From an uncultured Colwellia sp. (GTDB taxonomy: Bacteria > Pseudomonadota > Gammaproteobacteria > Enterobacterales > Alteromonadaceae), in contig CAJXYE010000015.1 in assembly GCA_913063325.1 (NCBI GenBank), positions 24,519 to 88,518 on the forward strand: a stretch of 64,000 nt of DNA, read 5' to 3'. The translations under genes were made by a program, and so were the position numbers. Shown piece by piece: positions 19,687 through 28,064 of this stretch (its first letter is position 1; every line of letters starts with the position of its first letter). The notes beneath the pieces were generated by a model, which was given only the letters and a program-made list of their open reading frames with translations, did no database searches and was not told the origin of the DNA.

Positions 19687-20700
19687 ATGGCCGCTATTTT
19701 AGATCTTAATAATGAAAACAAAGCATTAAGTTATTTGAATGCCTGTCATTGTTTTGGCCGTTCGCCGACCAATGTTGATACTGTCATTAATGCGCAGGAA
19801 GTATCAAGAATACATGCTGTGGTAGAATGGACCAGTAACCAATGGTTTATTCGAGACATAAGTAATAATGGGACTTGGGTAAATAATCAAAAATTAGTAA
19901 AAGATAGTCCGCATAAACTTAAAGTGGGTGATAAAGTGTTTTTCGCTTCGGGTGAAAGCCACGGCATCTCAATAGAAGATCTGAACCCCCCTCAAAATAT
20001 GTTAATGCCTCTTGACCAATCGGGTAAGCCAGCAGCACAATCACCAATTATTTTATCTGATGGTAACTTATTGCCTTCAGAACAAAACCCTGAAATTGCT
20101 TTGTTTTATGTACCGAGTAAAGACCAGTGGTATAAAGAATTCCTCGTTGATACCGACGGTAGTGCTTTCCCTGTGGCAGATTCAGATTTACTCTTTTTTG
20201 CTGACCAGAAATGGCAATTAAAATTAACGCCATTAACTGAAAATACCGTATTGATGGCTAAAACTAAATTATCTGTTGATCAAATAAAATATCGCTTTAA
20301 CTTGAGTCTAGATGAAGAGAGTACCGAGTTGACTGTGACCACAGACGATGAGAAATTTTCTTTAGCAAATAAAGCACACCATTATCTAACCTTGAGTTTG
20401 GCTCGACATCGCGATGAAGATGCTCAGCAAGGCATCGATGCCGACAATCAAGGCTGGCGCTTACCTGAAACGTTAATCAAAGAACTAGGTTATGAAATAA
20501 CACTGTTTAATACCCATGTTTGCCGTGCTAAACAGCAATTTAGAGATGTGCTTGATGGCGCTTGTGATGGTGATGAACTTATAGAGCGTAAAGGTAAAAA
20601 AATACGCTTTGCCGGCGTTTTCTATCGTATTTATAAAGGTAATGAGCTGATCGTTAACCGCGGTCAAGATAAAGTATCCCTTACGGTATTACATGGATAA
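19687..20700 (+). CDS. FHA-domain protein with C-terminal winged-helix-like domain
   Basis: The N-terminal FHA domain (residues about 20-95) binds phosphothreonine: it has FGRS, SRIHA and NNGTWVNNQ. The middle part (about 110-220) is unassigned. The C-terminal part (about 235-335), with LTLSLARHRDEDAQQGI, GWRLPETLIKEL and RKGKKIRFAG, resembles a winged-helix fold found in other FHA proteins, recalled from memory. The gene overlaps the kinase gene by 8 bases, so the two are probably made together. The simplest inference is that the kinase phosphorylates this protein or a partner the FHA domain binds. No ribosome site is evident at the start. Confidence 0.88.
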   Translation: MAAILDLNNENKALSYLNACHCFGRSPTNVDTVINAQEVSRIHAVVEWTSNQWFIRDISNNGTWVNNQKLVKDSPHKLKVGDKVFFASGESHGISIEDLNPPQNMLMPLDQSGKPAAQSPIILSDGNLLPSEQNPEIALFYVPSKDQWYKEFLVDTDGSAFPVADSDLLFFADQKWQLKLTPLTENTVLMAKTKLSVDQIKYRFNLSLDEESTELTVTTDDEKFSLANKAHHYLTLSLARHRDEDAQQGIDADNQGWRLPETLIKELGYEITLFNTHVCRAKQQFRDVLDGACDGDELIERKGKKIRFAGVFYRIYKGNELIVNRGQDKVSLTVLHG

Positions 20701-23419
20701 CAAATTACCGCATTACAGCCGTGTAAGGTTACTAGGTGAAGGTGGAATGGGTAAGGTTTACCTAGCCCAAGACAACCAATTACAGCGACAAGTTGCTATT
20801 AAAGAATTAACTTACCAGGCTAAAGAAGGTGAGGTTAATCTTGCCCTGCAAGAAGCACGTTTATTAGCGCGTGTGAACCATTCAAATATTATCCAAATTT
20901 ATAATGTCCATGATGAAGGTGATCATATCTCCTTGGTTATGGAATATTTCAACAGTAAAACGCTGACGCAATTTCAGCTTGAAGCCTACACTACACTGGT
21001 ACAAAAGCTGGATTTATTGCAGCAAATTTCCGCGGGTTTAGCTGCTGCTCATAAAAACGGTGTGATTCATTGTGATTTAAAGCCAAGCAATATATTGGTT
21101 GATGATCAAGGCCAGCTCAAAATTACCGATTTTGGCATCGCTTGTTTAGCCCCTAGTGAAAATTCTGATACTAAAGATGACGATAAGAGTGAGCAGGTAC
21201 AATTCGGCAGCTTACTATTTATGTCGCCAGAACAAATAATGCGGCAAGCGGTCGATTATCGAACCGATATATTCTCGCTGGGTATTCTTGGTTACCAGCT
21301 CATGGTGGGTAGTCATCCTTTTGCTTATGGGAATAATGGCGGCTCAGCAACAGATATTGCCAAAAGAATATGTGAATACACACCTGAGCATGCCAAAAAC
21401 TTAATGTTAAACGCGCCAGCTGCGTTAACAGACTTATTAATGGAAATGCTAGTTAAGCCGCTTGAGCAAAGAACATTAACCGCCAACGCAATAGAAAATC
21501 GTTTAAAGCATATTAGAACCGCGTTAATGCAAGCAGCGATAAGTGAAGAAGAGACAGTACCACTTGGTAATAACTTATCTCATCTGGCAAGTACTCAGCC
21601 ATTAGCGAGTACGCTACCGTTATCAAATACTTCACCTTTTTCAAGCACTCAACCTTTTGCTACTGAGCAGTATACTCAAGCACCTCAGCAACAAGAGGGC
21701 CTGAAAACTAAAGAACCCAAATGGTTTCAAAAACCTACTAATAAATTCGCAAGCTTAGGTTTAACCGTAGTTGTTGTCGTATTGGCTGTTTGGTTTTATA
21801 GCAAGCCAGAGCCTGAAACTAAGCAAGTTGTTATTTTAAAGCCGACCCTCACTGAAAACTCAAAAATTGTCGCTATGCAGCAAGATTTAGTTATTTCAGC
21901 AGTGGAAGATGCGCTTAGACAAGCAGTGATAAATACTAAAAATATGTATTTAATCTCGCAACGCGAAGTGAACGCCATTACCAAAGAATATCCTGATGAC
22001 TTGAACAAACTAAGGCAAGCCACAGGTGCTTCAGACATTATTTCAACGGCACTAGAATGTGACAATAATCGCTGTAAAGTGAGCTTTTCACGCTTAGTTG
22101 CTAAAGTAAATAATGCTGAACGACTATTAGTGAAAGCTGAGAAAAATTGGTTAGCACCCATCGACGAATTTAATGCGATTTTTAGTACCAGCCAAACCCA
22201 GTTTGCTTCACTTTTTCCTGATCACTCTGAGGTAAACCAATCAGGTTTAGTACAAAGGCCCTTAAATAAAGACGATTTTCGTGATTACATTGAACTCTAC
22301 AGCCAAATTAAAGGTCATGGTAATTCTAGTGCTGAGAGTTTAGATCAGTTAGATACTTTATTGGCACGTTCGCCTTATTTATATGCCGCTTATGCTTTGT
22401 ATCGAGATACTGCATTAGATTTATATTGGGATTCAAAAGATAAAAAATATCTTCAGCAATTAGACAACCTATTACAAAGTTCTCCACCTGAATATCGTTA
22501 CAGTGTTTTTGAAGCGGTAGATAGATTTTGGTTGGCCTCTGATAGAGGGGATATGAAAGAAGCAAGGCTACAAATTGCTGAAGTGAAAAAAAGAGGTGCT
22601 GATGACTTAACTATTCTAGGCTTGGAAGCATTTATGTTCTTTAACACAGGGCAATACCAACAAGCGGCTGATTCGTATTCTAAGGCTTTTAAACTACGTC
22701 CTAGCTCTTATTTATTATATAACATTGCTTTTAGTTATTGGCGTATGGGAGCCTTAAAAGAAGCTGAAGAAGCATTGAATAAAATACTTGCAATTGTTCC
22801 TGATAATTATAAAGCAATACGTTTACAGGCAAATATCTGGTTACTGCAAGGTCGGCTTGTTTTGGCTATTAGAGCGTATGAGAGAATAGTCGAAAGTCTA
22901 AATAATGCTAAAGATTTAACTAACTTAAGTCTAGCTTATGGCTTAAATAAGCAATACCAAAAATCTTTAGAGGTTGCCAAAATAGCATTGAAACAAAACC
23001 CTAAACATCCTATGAATTTATTGAATTTAGCCGATATAGAAATGATGATGGGTAATAAGGAAATAGCATTACCTTATTATGAGCAAGTAGTTACTATTTT
23101 AGTTGGAGAAAGTGAGGTTAAATACTTACTGGGTTTAGCACAAGCTTATAGTCAACTAAAGCAGGCTAACTTGGCGATAGCTGCATTAAGTAAAGCGCAA
23201 ACTTTAGCTCCTGAAAATGGCGAGGTATCTTATAGTTCAGCCATTGTTTATAGCTTGTTAAAAGAAGAGGCTTCTGCTGTTCATCATGTCAAAGCAGCAT
23301 TAAATAATAATATTGGTGTCGTTTGGTTTAACCTTCCTTGGTTTGACGATTTATGCACAGATCAGCAGTTTCAAAACTTAATGGCAGAATATGATAATGC
23401 AGGTCGTTGTTCAAGTTAA
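20693..23419 (+). CDS. Membrane Ser/Thr protein kinase with TPR tail
   Basis: Hanks-type kinase, 908 residues. The kinase domain (8-280) has GEGGMGKVYLA (15-25), the ATP-binding Lys37 in AIKEL, the catalytic HCDLKPSN near 126, DFG in DFGIAC, and SPEQ. A Ser/Thr/Gln-rich linker (about 290-335) is followed by a single membrane helix (about 352-370). Beyond it lie a domain of about 140 residues (VVILKPTL ... FPDHSE) resembling TolB/CadC-type periplasmic domains, and then TPR repeats (about 590-880). The layout suggests a periplasmic sensor coupled to a cytoplasmic kinase. There are no PASTA repeats. The signal and targets are unknown. Confidence 0.93.
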   Translation: MDNKLPHYSRVRLLGEGGMGKVYLAQDNQLQRQVAIKELTYQAKEGEVNLALQEARLLARVNHSNIIQIYNVHDEGDHISLVMEYFNSKTLTQFQLEAYTTLVQKLDLLQQISAGLAAAHKNGVIHCDLKPSNILVDDQGQLKITDFGIACLAPSENSDTKDDDKSEQVQFGSLLFMSPEQIMRQAVDYRTDIFSLGILGYQLMVGSHPFAYGNNGGSATDIAKRICEYTPEHAKNLMLNAPAALTDLLMEMLVKPLEQRTLTANAIENRLKHIRTALMQAAISEEETVPLGNNLSHLASTQPLASTLPLSNTSPFSSTQPFATEQYTQAPQQQEGLKTKEPKWFQKPTNKFASLGLTVVVVVLAVWFYSKPEPETKQVVILKPTLTENSKIVAMQQDLVISAVEDALRQAVINTKNMYLISQREVNAITKEYPDDLNKLRQATGASDIISTALECDNNRCKVSFSRLVAKVNNAERLLVKAEKNWLAPIDEFNAIFSTSQTQFASLFPDHSEVNQSGLVQRPLNKDDFRDYIELYSQIKGHGNSSAESLDQLDTLLARSPYLYAAYALYRDTALDLYWDSKDKKYLQQLDNLLQSSPPEYRYSVFEAVDRFWLASDRGDMKEARLQIAEVKKRGADDLTILGLEAFMFFNTGQYQQAADSYSKAFKLRPSSYLLYNIAFSYWRMGALKEAEEALNKILAIVPDNYKAIRLQANIWLLQGRLVLAIRAYERIVESLNNAKDLTNLSLAYGLNKQYQKSLEVAKIALKQNPKHPMNLLNLADIEMMMGNKEIALPYYEQVVTILVGESEVKYLLGLAQAYSQLKQANLAIAALSKAQTLAPENGEVSYSSAIVYSLLKEEASAVHHVKAALNNNIGVVWFNLPWFDDLCTDQQFQNLMAEYDNAGRCSS

Positions 23420-23438
23420 CTTTGTTAGTTAACTACTC

Positions 23439-23831
23439 TTACCTATTAATAGTGCCGTCACTGATTATTCCAAACGTCGACATTGGTAAATCTTCTGCTG
23501 ATTGAATCTTCTTACTTGATTGCGCATTATAAATATTCGCTATCATCCAAAACATGTTTTGATTTCTTTCTTCTAAGTCTAATAGTCCTTTTAGTTTTAC
23601 AGGATCTGACTCTGCCATTTTCAATATTTGAGTAAGTAGCTTTTCATCTGTCAACGCAATATCATTTAATCGGTCAACCAACGTTGGGTTAGATTCTGCA
23701 AGGTTGATTAACATTTCAGTAGGGTTAGTGTCTTTCACTGTATTAGCTATCTTGGCTGCATTGGCGTTAGATAAAAAAACACTACTTGATAAAACTAAGA
23801 TTACTGATAAAACGTTAATAAATTTGTTCAT
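23439..23831 (-). CDS. Small exported protein of unknown function
   Basis: 130 residues with a clear signal peptide (MNKFINVLSVILVLSSSVFL ... ANA) and an AGGAAG ribosome site. The mature part is helical and acidic, with repeated Leu spacing (MLINLAESNPTLVDRLNDIA), and no known domain. It converges with the kinase gene, 19 bases between stops. Role unknown. Confidence 0.7.
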   Translation of the reverse strand: MNKFINVLSVILVLSSSVFLSNANAAKIANTVKDTNPTEMLINLAESNPTLVDRLNDIALTDEKLLTQILKMAESDPVKLKGLLDLEERNQNMFWMIANIYNAQSSKKIQSAEDLPMSTFGIISDGTINR

Positions 23832-24479
23832 GATACTTCCTACTGCATTTGATGATAAGTATTCTTGCTAAAAGTAATACTTGCGGTTAATTTGTTTCTT
23901 GTATCTAGGTGTGTGCCTAGATAGTGTCTAAATTTGTTGTTTAAATTTTCTGTCTAAAGGTATTAGTTGCTTAAAAGCTGAGGTAAATTTAAAGGTTTGC
24001 GGCCTCTCAAACCATGACAGTCAATTACAGTCTAGTTAATACTGCTATTTATCTTATATTTCAATGTTTTCCTGCTTAATAAGTTCTTGTTTAATAATTG
24101 CTTATTGTCTGTTTTTGGTCTAAGTGAAAATTACCCATAAAAAAAACCTTGTTTTGTTTTTGTAATGGGGTGTCATTTTTTAAGCAATGTTTGTGGAATA
24201 AATTAGTTTATTTGTGCAATGTCGGAACAATGTCAGTGCTGTTGTAATGTCGTGTAATGTTCTTTGATATTTAATTGTGGGATAGTTTACAGAGGCTAGA
24301 AAATAACATCCATCCTGAAGATAGTCATATTTTAGGAGGAAAAAGGCAAAATAATGCATGCAATGCTATCACCAGATTTCGACTTAACTTATAAATAAAA
24401 TCTTGGATTAAGGCAGGGGGTTGATAGGATGTCAGCGCTTGAAATAAGCACTGGGACGCATGGATTAAAGGTAATAAAT
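23832..24479. other. Long AT-rich intergenic region
   Basis: 648 bases between divergent small genes. It holds the 23902-23923 dyad and four AATGTC/AATGTT hexamers starting at 24218, 24229, 24246 and 24256 (spacing 11, 17 and 10 bases). No tRNA, riboswitch consensus or convincing protein frame was seen. A small RNA or long leader cannot be excluded. Confidence 0.45.
23902..23923. promoter_or_regulatory. Inverted repeat upstream of the small exported protein gene
   Basis: TATCTAGG and CCTAGATA flank a six-base TGTGTG centre, 71 bases upstream of the minus-strand start at 23831. It has the size of a dimeric operator; the binding protein is unknown. Confidence 0.4.
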
Positions 24480-24764
24480 ATGAATGACTCATTGTCATGC
24501 AATCAGGCTCATCCAAGAACAATTGATGAAAGCATACTCTCAAACTTAGCAGAACATCAAATGCATGTTAAAGGAGCACATAAGTGTTGCCAATGCGCAT
24601 ATAACTCTGGGTATCAACAAGGCTCACTGCTACAGAAGTTCATTAGTTTGGATATTGAAAGTTTAGGTGATTCACATGCAAGTTCAGATGGCCATTACAA
24701 GAGCATTCATCAAGCGTTTGCCCTAGGGTACAGCGACGGTGTTAATTCTTTTATTAGAAGTTAA
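24480..24764 (+). CDS. Small Cys/His-containing protein of unknown function
   Basis: 94 residues from ATG 24480, chosen for its AAAGGT ribosome site over an upstream in-frame ATG at 24429. The central segment HKCCQCAYNSGYQQG has three close cysteines that could bind a metal; the C-terminal half is rich in His, Ser and Gly. No family recognised. Confidence 0.6.
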   Translation: MNDSLSCNQAHPRTIDESILSNLAEHQMHVKGAHKCCQCAYNSGYQQGSLLQKFISLDIESLGDSHASSDGHYKSIHQAFALGYSDGVNSFIRS

Positions 24765-24853
24765 TCTTAATTAATACAAAAGGTATAACAACATTGTCCA
24801 TATAGTTGCTTACACTAAAGTGAACTGATTACGTTTTGCCCCTGGAGTTGCTT

Positions 24854-25060
24854 ATGAAAGACAGAAAAACACTAGTAACACAATCTGGTTTCAACTTGGT
24901 TCAAGTCGACTCAGTAAACAAAGGTAACGATGTCATCAGAACTTCTTACGAAGTGGTAGATCCTGAAGAAGATGCTATTGGCCGTTTTGGCAGTTTAAAA
25001 GAAGCTCAAAATTTTATAGAAATGTTATGTTTGCTCAAACAACAAGACCAAGCGGTCTAA
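24854..25060 (+). CDS. Small protein of unknown function
   Basis: 68 residues from ATG 24854, which has GGAG seven bases upstream. The sequence (MKDRKTLVTQSGFNLVQVDS ... FGSLKEAQNFIEML) is soluble and looks like one compact alpha/beta domain. No family recognised; function not assignable. Confidence 0.6.
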   Translation: MKDRKTLVTQSGFNLVQVDSVNKGNDVIRTSYEVVDPEEDAIGRFGSLKEAQNFIEMLCLLKQQDQAV

Positions 25061-25307
25061 GTAACATGCCCTTATTCTGTGCAATAGCATAAACCACTTC
25101 ACCTCATATTATTTACTGTTCGCCCAAGTTTATAGAAAACCCATCTGATTAAGTACTTTAAGAGTCATATCTAATATCATCTCTTTATAACTAAACCACA
25201 ATAAGAGCTTTTTCTTAGTCACCCGATCCTAAAAACGATCTCTTTCATTATTTAAATAAAAATCCTAAGATAAATAAATGTAATCATTAAAATAATAGGG
25301 TTTATTT

Positions 25308-27041
25308 GTGAAAATGCTTTTTTCTTCTCTCTATTTAGATAACAATGCCGTTAATTTTTTAGTTAATTCTTTAGTTGTATTTTTTGTTTTTTCCCTAACT
25401 TTTTTTTCATTTGTTTCCTTTTCTGCCAGTATTGATGTTCAACATTTACCTAGCAATGCCATAGGTGAGTATTTTGTAACTTATCCAGAAGAAGGTGAGC
25501 GCCTTGCTATTACAGATATTCAAGCGTTACTCCTAAAACAAAAAGGACAGTATTACGCTGAGCCACACTTAAACTTTGGTTTGTGGTCTAAGCCTATTTG
25601 GCTGGTGACTAATCTGAAAAACAGTAAGAAAACCCCTCTGGTTAAGCGATTAACCTTAGGTACTTCGTGGATCGATGAGTTTGATATTTACCTCGTTAAA
25701 AATGGTGAAGTATTTGAGCAATACCAACTTGGCGATCAATATCCATATCATCAACGTGAAATTGATAGTCGCTATTTTAGTCTCGATTTAACTGTGCCTG
25801 ATGGTGAGTCTCAGTTAATTATTCGTGTCGCATCGCCAGACCCTCTTGCGCTGCCAATTTACCTGCAAAACATCAGTACGCAACAAAAAGTTTTTTCGAA
25901 AGAAGCTTATCGTTATGGTTTTGTCTACGGCTCTATTATTGCTTTAATGCTTTATAACTTGTTATTAGGCCTGAGCCTAAAGAGCAAAGACAACCTTTAT
26001 TACTCTATTTATATGTTGTCATTTTTGTTACTGAACTTTTCTTACAGTGGCCATGGCTATCAGTTACTTTGGTCTGAATCGACAGAAATACAGAAGTGGG
26101 GGAATCCAGTCTTTATGCTGTTATTTAGTTTTGCCGGATTATCATTTGCCCGTAATTTTTTAAACTTAGCGAGTACCTTGCCACACATTAATAAATGGCT
26201 AACACCAATAATATTTAGCGTAACAAGTGCGTTGGTACTTGGCATTGCCTTAAATAAGCATGCGTTTGTTATATTTTTAGCTTTTATGGGTATGTTCATT
26301 TTTACCTTAACCATGATGACCTTAAGTATTGTTGCTTATTTACATAAAATTAAAGCGGCAGAGTATTTTTTATTAGCGACTCTTATGGGGGTTGGTGGTG
26401 CCCTTACTACCTGTTCAACCGTATGGGGTATTATTGAATATAGTCCTTATGCTTACATGGCCATAGATTTTGGCATGATAGCAGAAGCCACCTTCTTATC
26501 ACTGGCATTAGCAAACAAGTTTAATCAGGCTGAAGAAGATAAGCTTATGGCTCAGAAGATGGCTAATTTAGATCCCCTAACCGATTTATGTAATCGTAGG
26601 GCGTTTTATGATATAGCGCCACAGTATTTTAAGCAGTATCGTCAACAACAAGTGCCACTTTCAATCATTATGTTTGATTTAGACAACTTCAAAAGTATCA
26701 ATGATATTTATGGTCATAAAGTGGGGGATGAGGTACTAAAGTTAGTTTCTGATGTATTAAATAAGCAGGCCCGTAAAGAGGATTTTGTCGCCCGTTGGGG
26801 GGGAGAAGAGTTTATTGCTTTATTACCAAAAACTGATTTACAAACCGCTACATCTATTGCTGAAAGGTATAAATTGGCCATTAACTCTTTAGTTATTACT
26901 GAAGATAATATTGGTATTTCAGCGAGTATTGGCGTTGCTACGAGTGATGCCCAAAGTGAAAACGTTGACCAGTTAATTTCTCTGGCTGATGACAAGTTGT
27001 ATCAAGCAAAAGCGCAGGGTAAAAATTGCGTTGCTTTTTAA
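25308..27041 (+). CDS. Diguanylate cyclase, 7TMR-DISM type
   Basis: Membrane enzyme making cyclic di-GMP from two GTP. Starts at a GTG with AGGG upstream. After an N-terminal hydrophobic segment there is a periplasmic 7TMR-DISMED2-like domain (about 50-185), then about seven membrane helices (about 200-400), then a GGDEF domain. The active site reads RWGGEEF near residue 497, so it should be active. RKED five residues earlier matches the RxxD inhibitory site for product feedback. DPLTDLCNRRAF marks the domain start. The DISMED2 domain suggests carbohydrate or other periplasmic ligand sensing (family knowledge). Confidence 0.94.
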   Translation: MKMLFSSLYLDNNAVNFLVNSLVVFFVFSLTFFSFVSFSASIDVQHLPSNAIGEYFVTYPEEGERLAITDIQALLLKQKGQYYAEPHLNFGLWSKPIWLVTNLKNSKKTPLVKRLTLGTSWIDEFDIYLVKNGEVFEQYQLGDQYPYHQREIDSRYFSLDLTVPDGESQLIIRVASPDPLALPIYLQNISTQQKVFSKEAYRYGFVYGSIIALMLYNLLLGLSLKSKDNLYYSIYMLSFLLLNFSYSGHGYQLLWSESTEIQKWGNPVFMLLFSFAGLSFARNFLNLASTLPHINKWLTPIIFSVTSALVLGIALNKHAFVIFLAFMGMFIFTLTMMTLSIVAYLHKIKAAEYFLLATLMGVGGALTTCSTVWGIIEYSPYAYMAIDFGMIAEATFLSLALANKFNQAEEDKLMAQKMANLDPLTDLCNRRAFYDIAPQYFKQYRQQQVPLSIIMFDLDNFKSINDIYGHKVGDEVLKLVSDVLNKQARKEDFVARWGGEEFIALLPKTDLQTATSIAERYKLAINSLVITEDNIGISASIGVATSDAQSENVDQLISLADDKLYQAKAQGKNCVAF

Positions 27042-27231
27042 TACTCATTATTAAGTATTTGGCGTTAAAAAAGGGTCGGTGACACTTAATAGCTATTTTA
27101 ATTTTAAATTAATTACTTTCATATATTGATAGGATAAATGTTCTACTTGTACGATAAATAAACGAATTACTGGTGTTTTTACGTATGATAGGTAATACTG
27201 GTTGTTCGTTTTTTGAGCTTTTTAGGGTTTT

Positions 27232-27909
27232 ATGTCTAAACTTGTTGCCTGCATATTTTTACTATTCCCGCTCTTTGCAGGGGCCAAGGATGACTTTTCG
27301 TTAGATTTTTCACTTTCTTCTGGTTCCATGTTATCTCAACATAATGATCTATTAGTGCAGCAGCAGGAAATTAACTTTAACCTCAATCTTAACCTGAACC
27401 TAAATCTTAACAATAAGGATGATAGTAAGGATAAAAATAACGACTTACTCTCTTTTGATTTTTCTCCTAAGGTCTACACATCTGAAGTTAACTCTCCCCA
27501 ATATGGCAACCTTCTTTTTAATCACTATCAACAAGTATTCACTACAGTACAGTTAGTGTCGCAATTAAACGCTACCCCAGAAGATGAGATACAACTCCAT
27601 TATTTACATTTTGGCAGTAACTACCCTCTATCAAAGGACCAAAACATCTGGATTAGTACAGGCGTTGGCGTCACTTATTTTTCAGCACCTAATCGATCCT
27701 TTAATGATGATATCAAGCTTTCAATGAGTTTTGGTGTACATAAAGACTTTGCCGTGAATAGTGATGTTAATGTTCGATTAGAATCGAGAGTTTATTCCAT
27801 TTTTTTAGCGGGAGAAAATACTACTTTATGCCAGCAACTCGCCTGTGGCAGTACTGATTCTCTTTGGCTGCAAAATGAAGTTAGCTTGAGCATTAATTTT
27901 AAATTTTAA
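27232..27909 (+). CDS. Putative outer-membrane beta-barrel protein with Asn-Leu repeat
   Basis: 225 residues with a signal peptide (MSKLVACIFLLFPLFAGA). The rest is built of amphipathic strands ending in the aromatic residue pattern LSINFKF, as in small outer-membrane barrels. A low-complexity run of five Asn-Leu pairs (DNA 27371-27412, roughly AACCTN units) lies near residue 50. It lies between two diguanylate cyclase genes on the same strand. Its job is unknown. Confidence 0.65.
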   Translation: MSKLVACIFLLFPLFAGAKDDFSLDFSLSSGSMLSQHNDLLVQQQEINFNLNLNLNLNLNNKDDSKDKNNDLLSFDFSPKVYTSEVNSPQYGNLLFNHYQQVFTTVQLVSQLNATPEDEIQLHYLHFGSNYPLSKDQNIWISTGVGVTYFSAPNRSFNDDIKLSMSFGVHKDFAVNSDVNVRLESRVYSIFLAGENTTLCQQLACGSTDSLWLQNEVSLSINFKF

Positions 27910-28064
27910 CCTGTCGTTTGTTTATTAAATAAATTTTTACGAAAACACTTAAAGGTAGCTAGTTAATTAAATCATCAAAGATAAAAAACCACACAGAGAA
28001 AGGTGACCATTAAACTCCTGCTATACTGATATGACTATCTCTCAACGGCCAAGGACTGTTCTTT

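Noticed and set aside
23990..24040. Possible cyclic-di-GMP riboswitch, given GGTTTGCGGCCTCTCAAACC and many GGDEF genes
   Set aside because: Only a short hairpin is present; the conserved core and tetraloop-receptor parts of the GEMM class are not visible.
24130..24170. Possible terminator with CCCAT...ATGGG and A/T runs
   Set aside because: Pairing is weak apart from a few bases and it follows no stop codon closely.
24325..24543. 72-codon minus-strand frame
   Set aside because: It is the antisense of the start of the small Cys protein gene and has no supporting signals.
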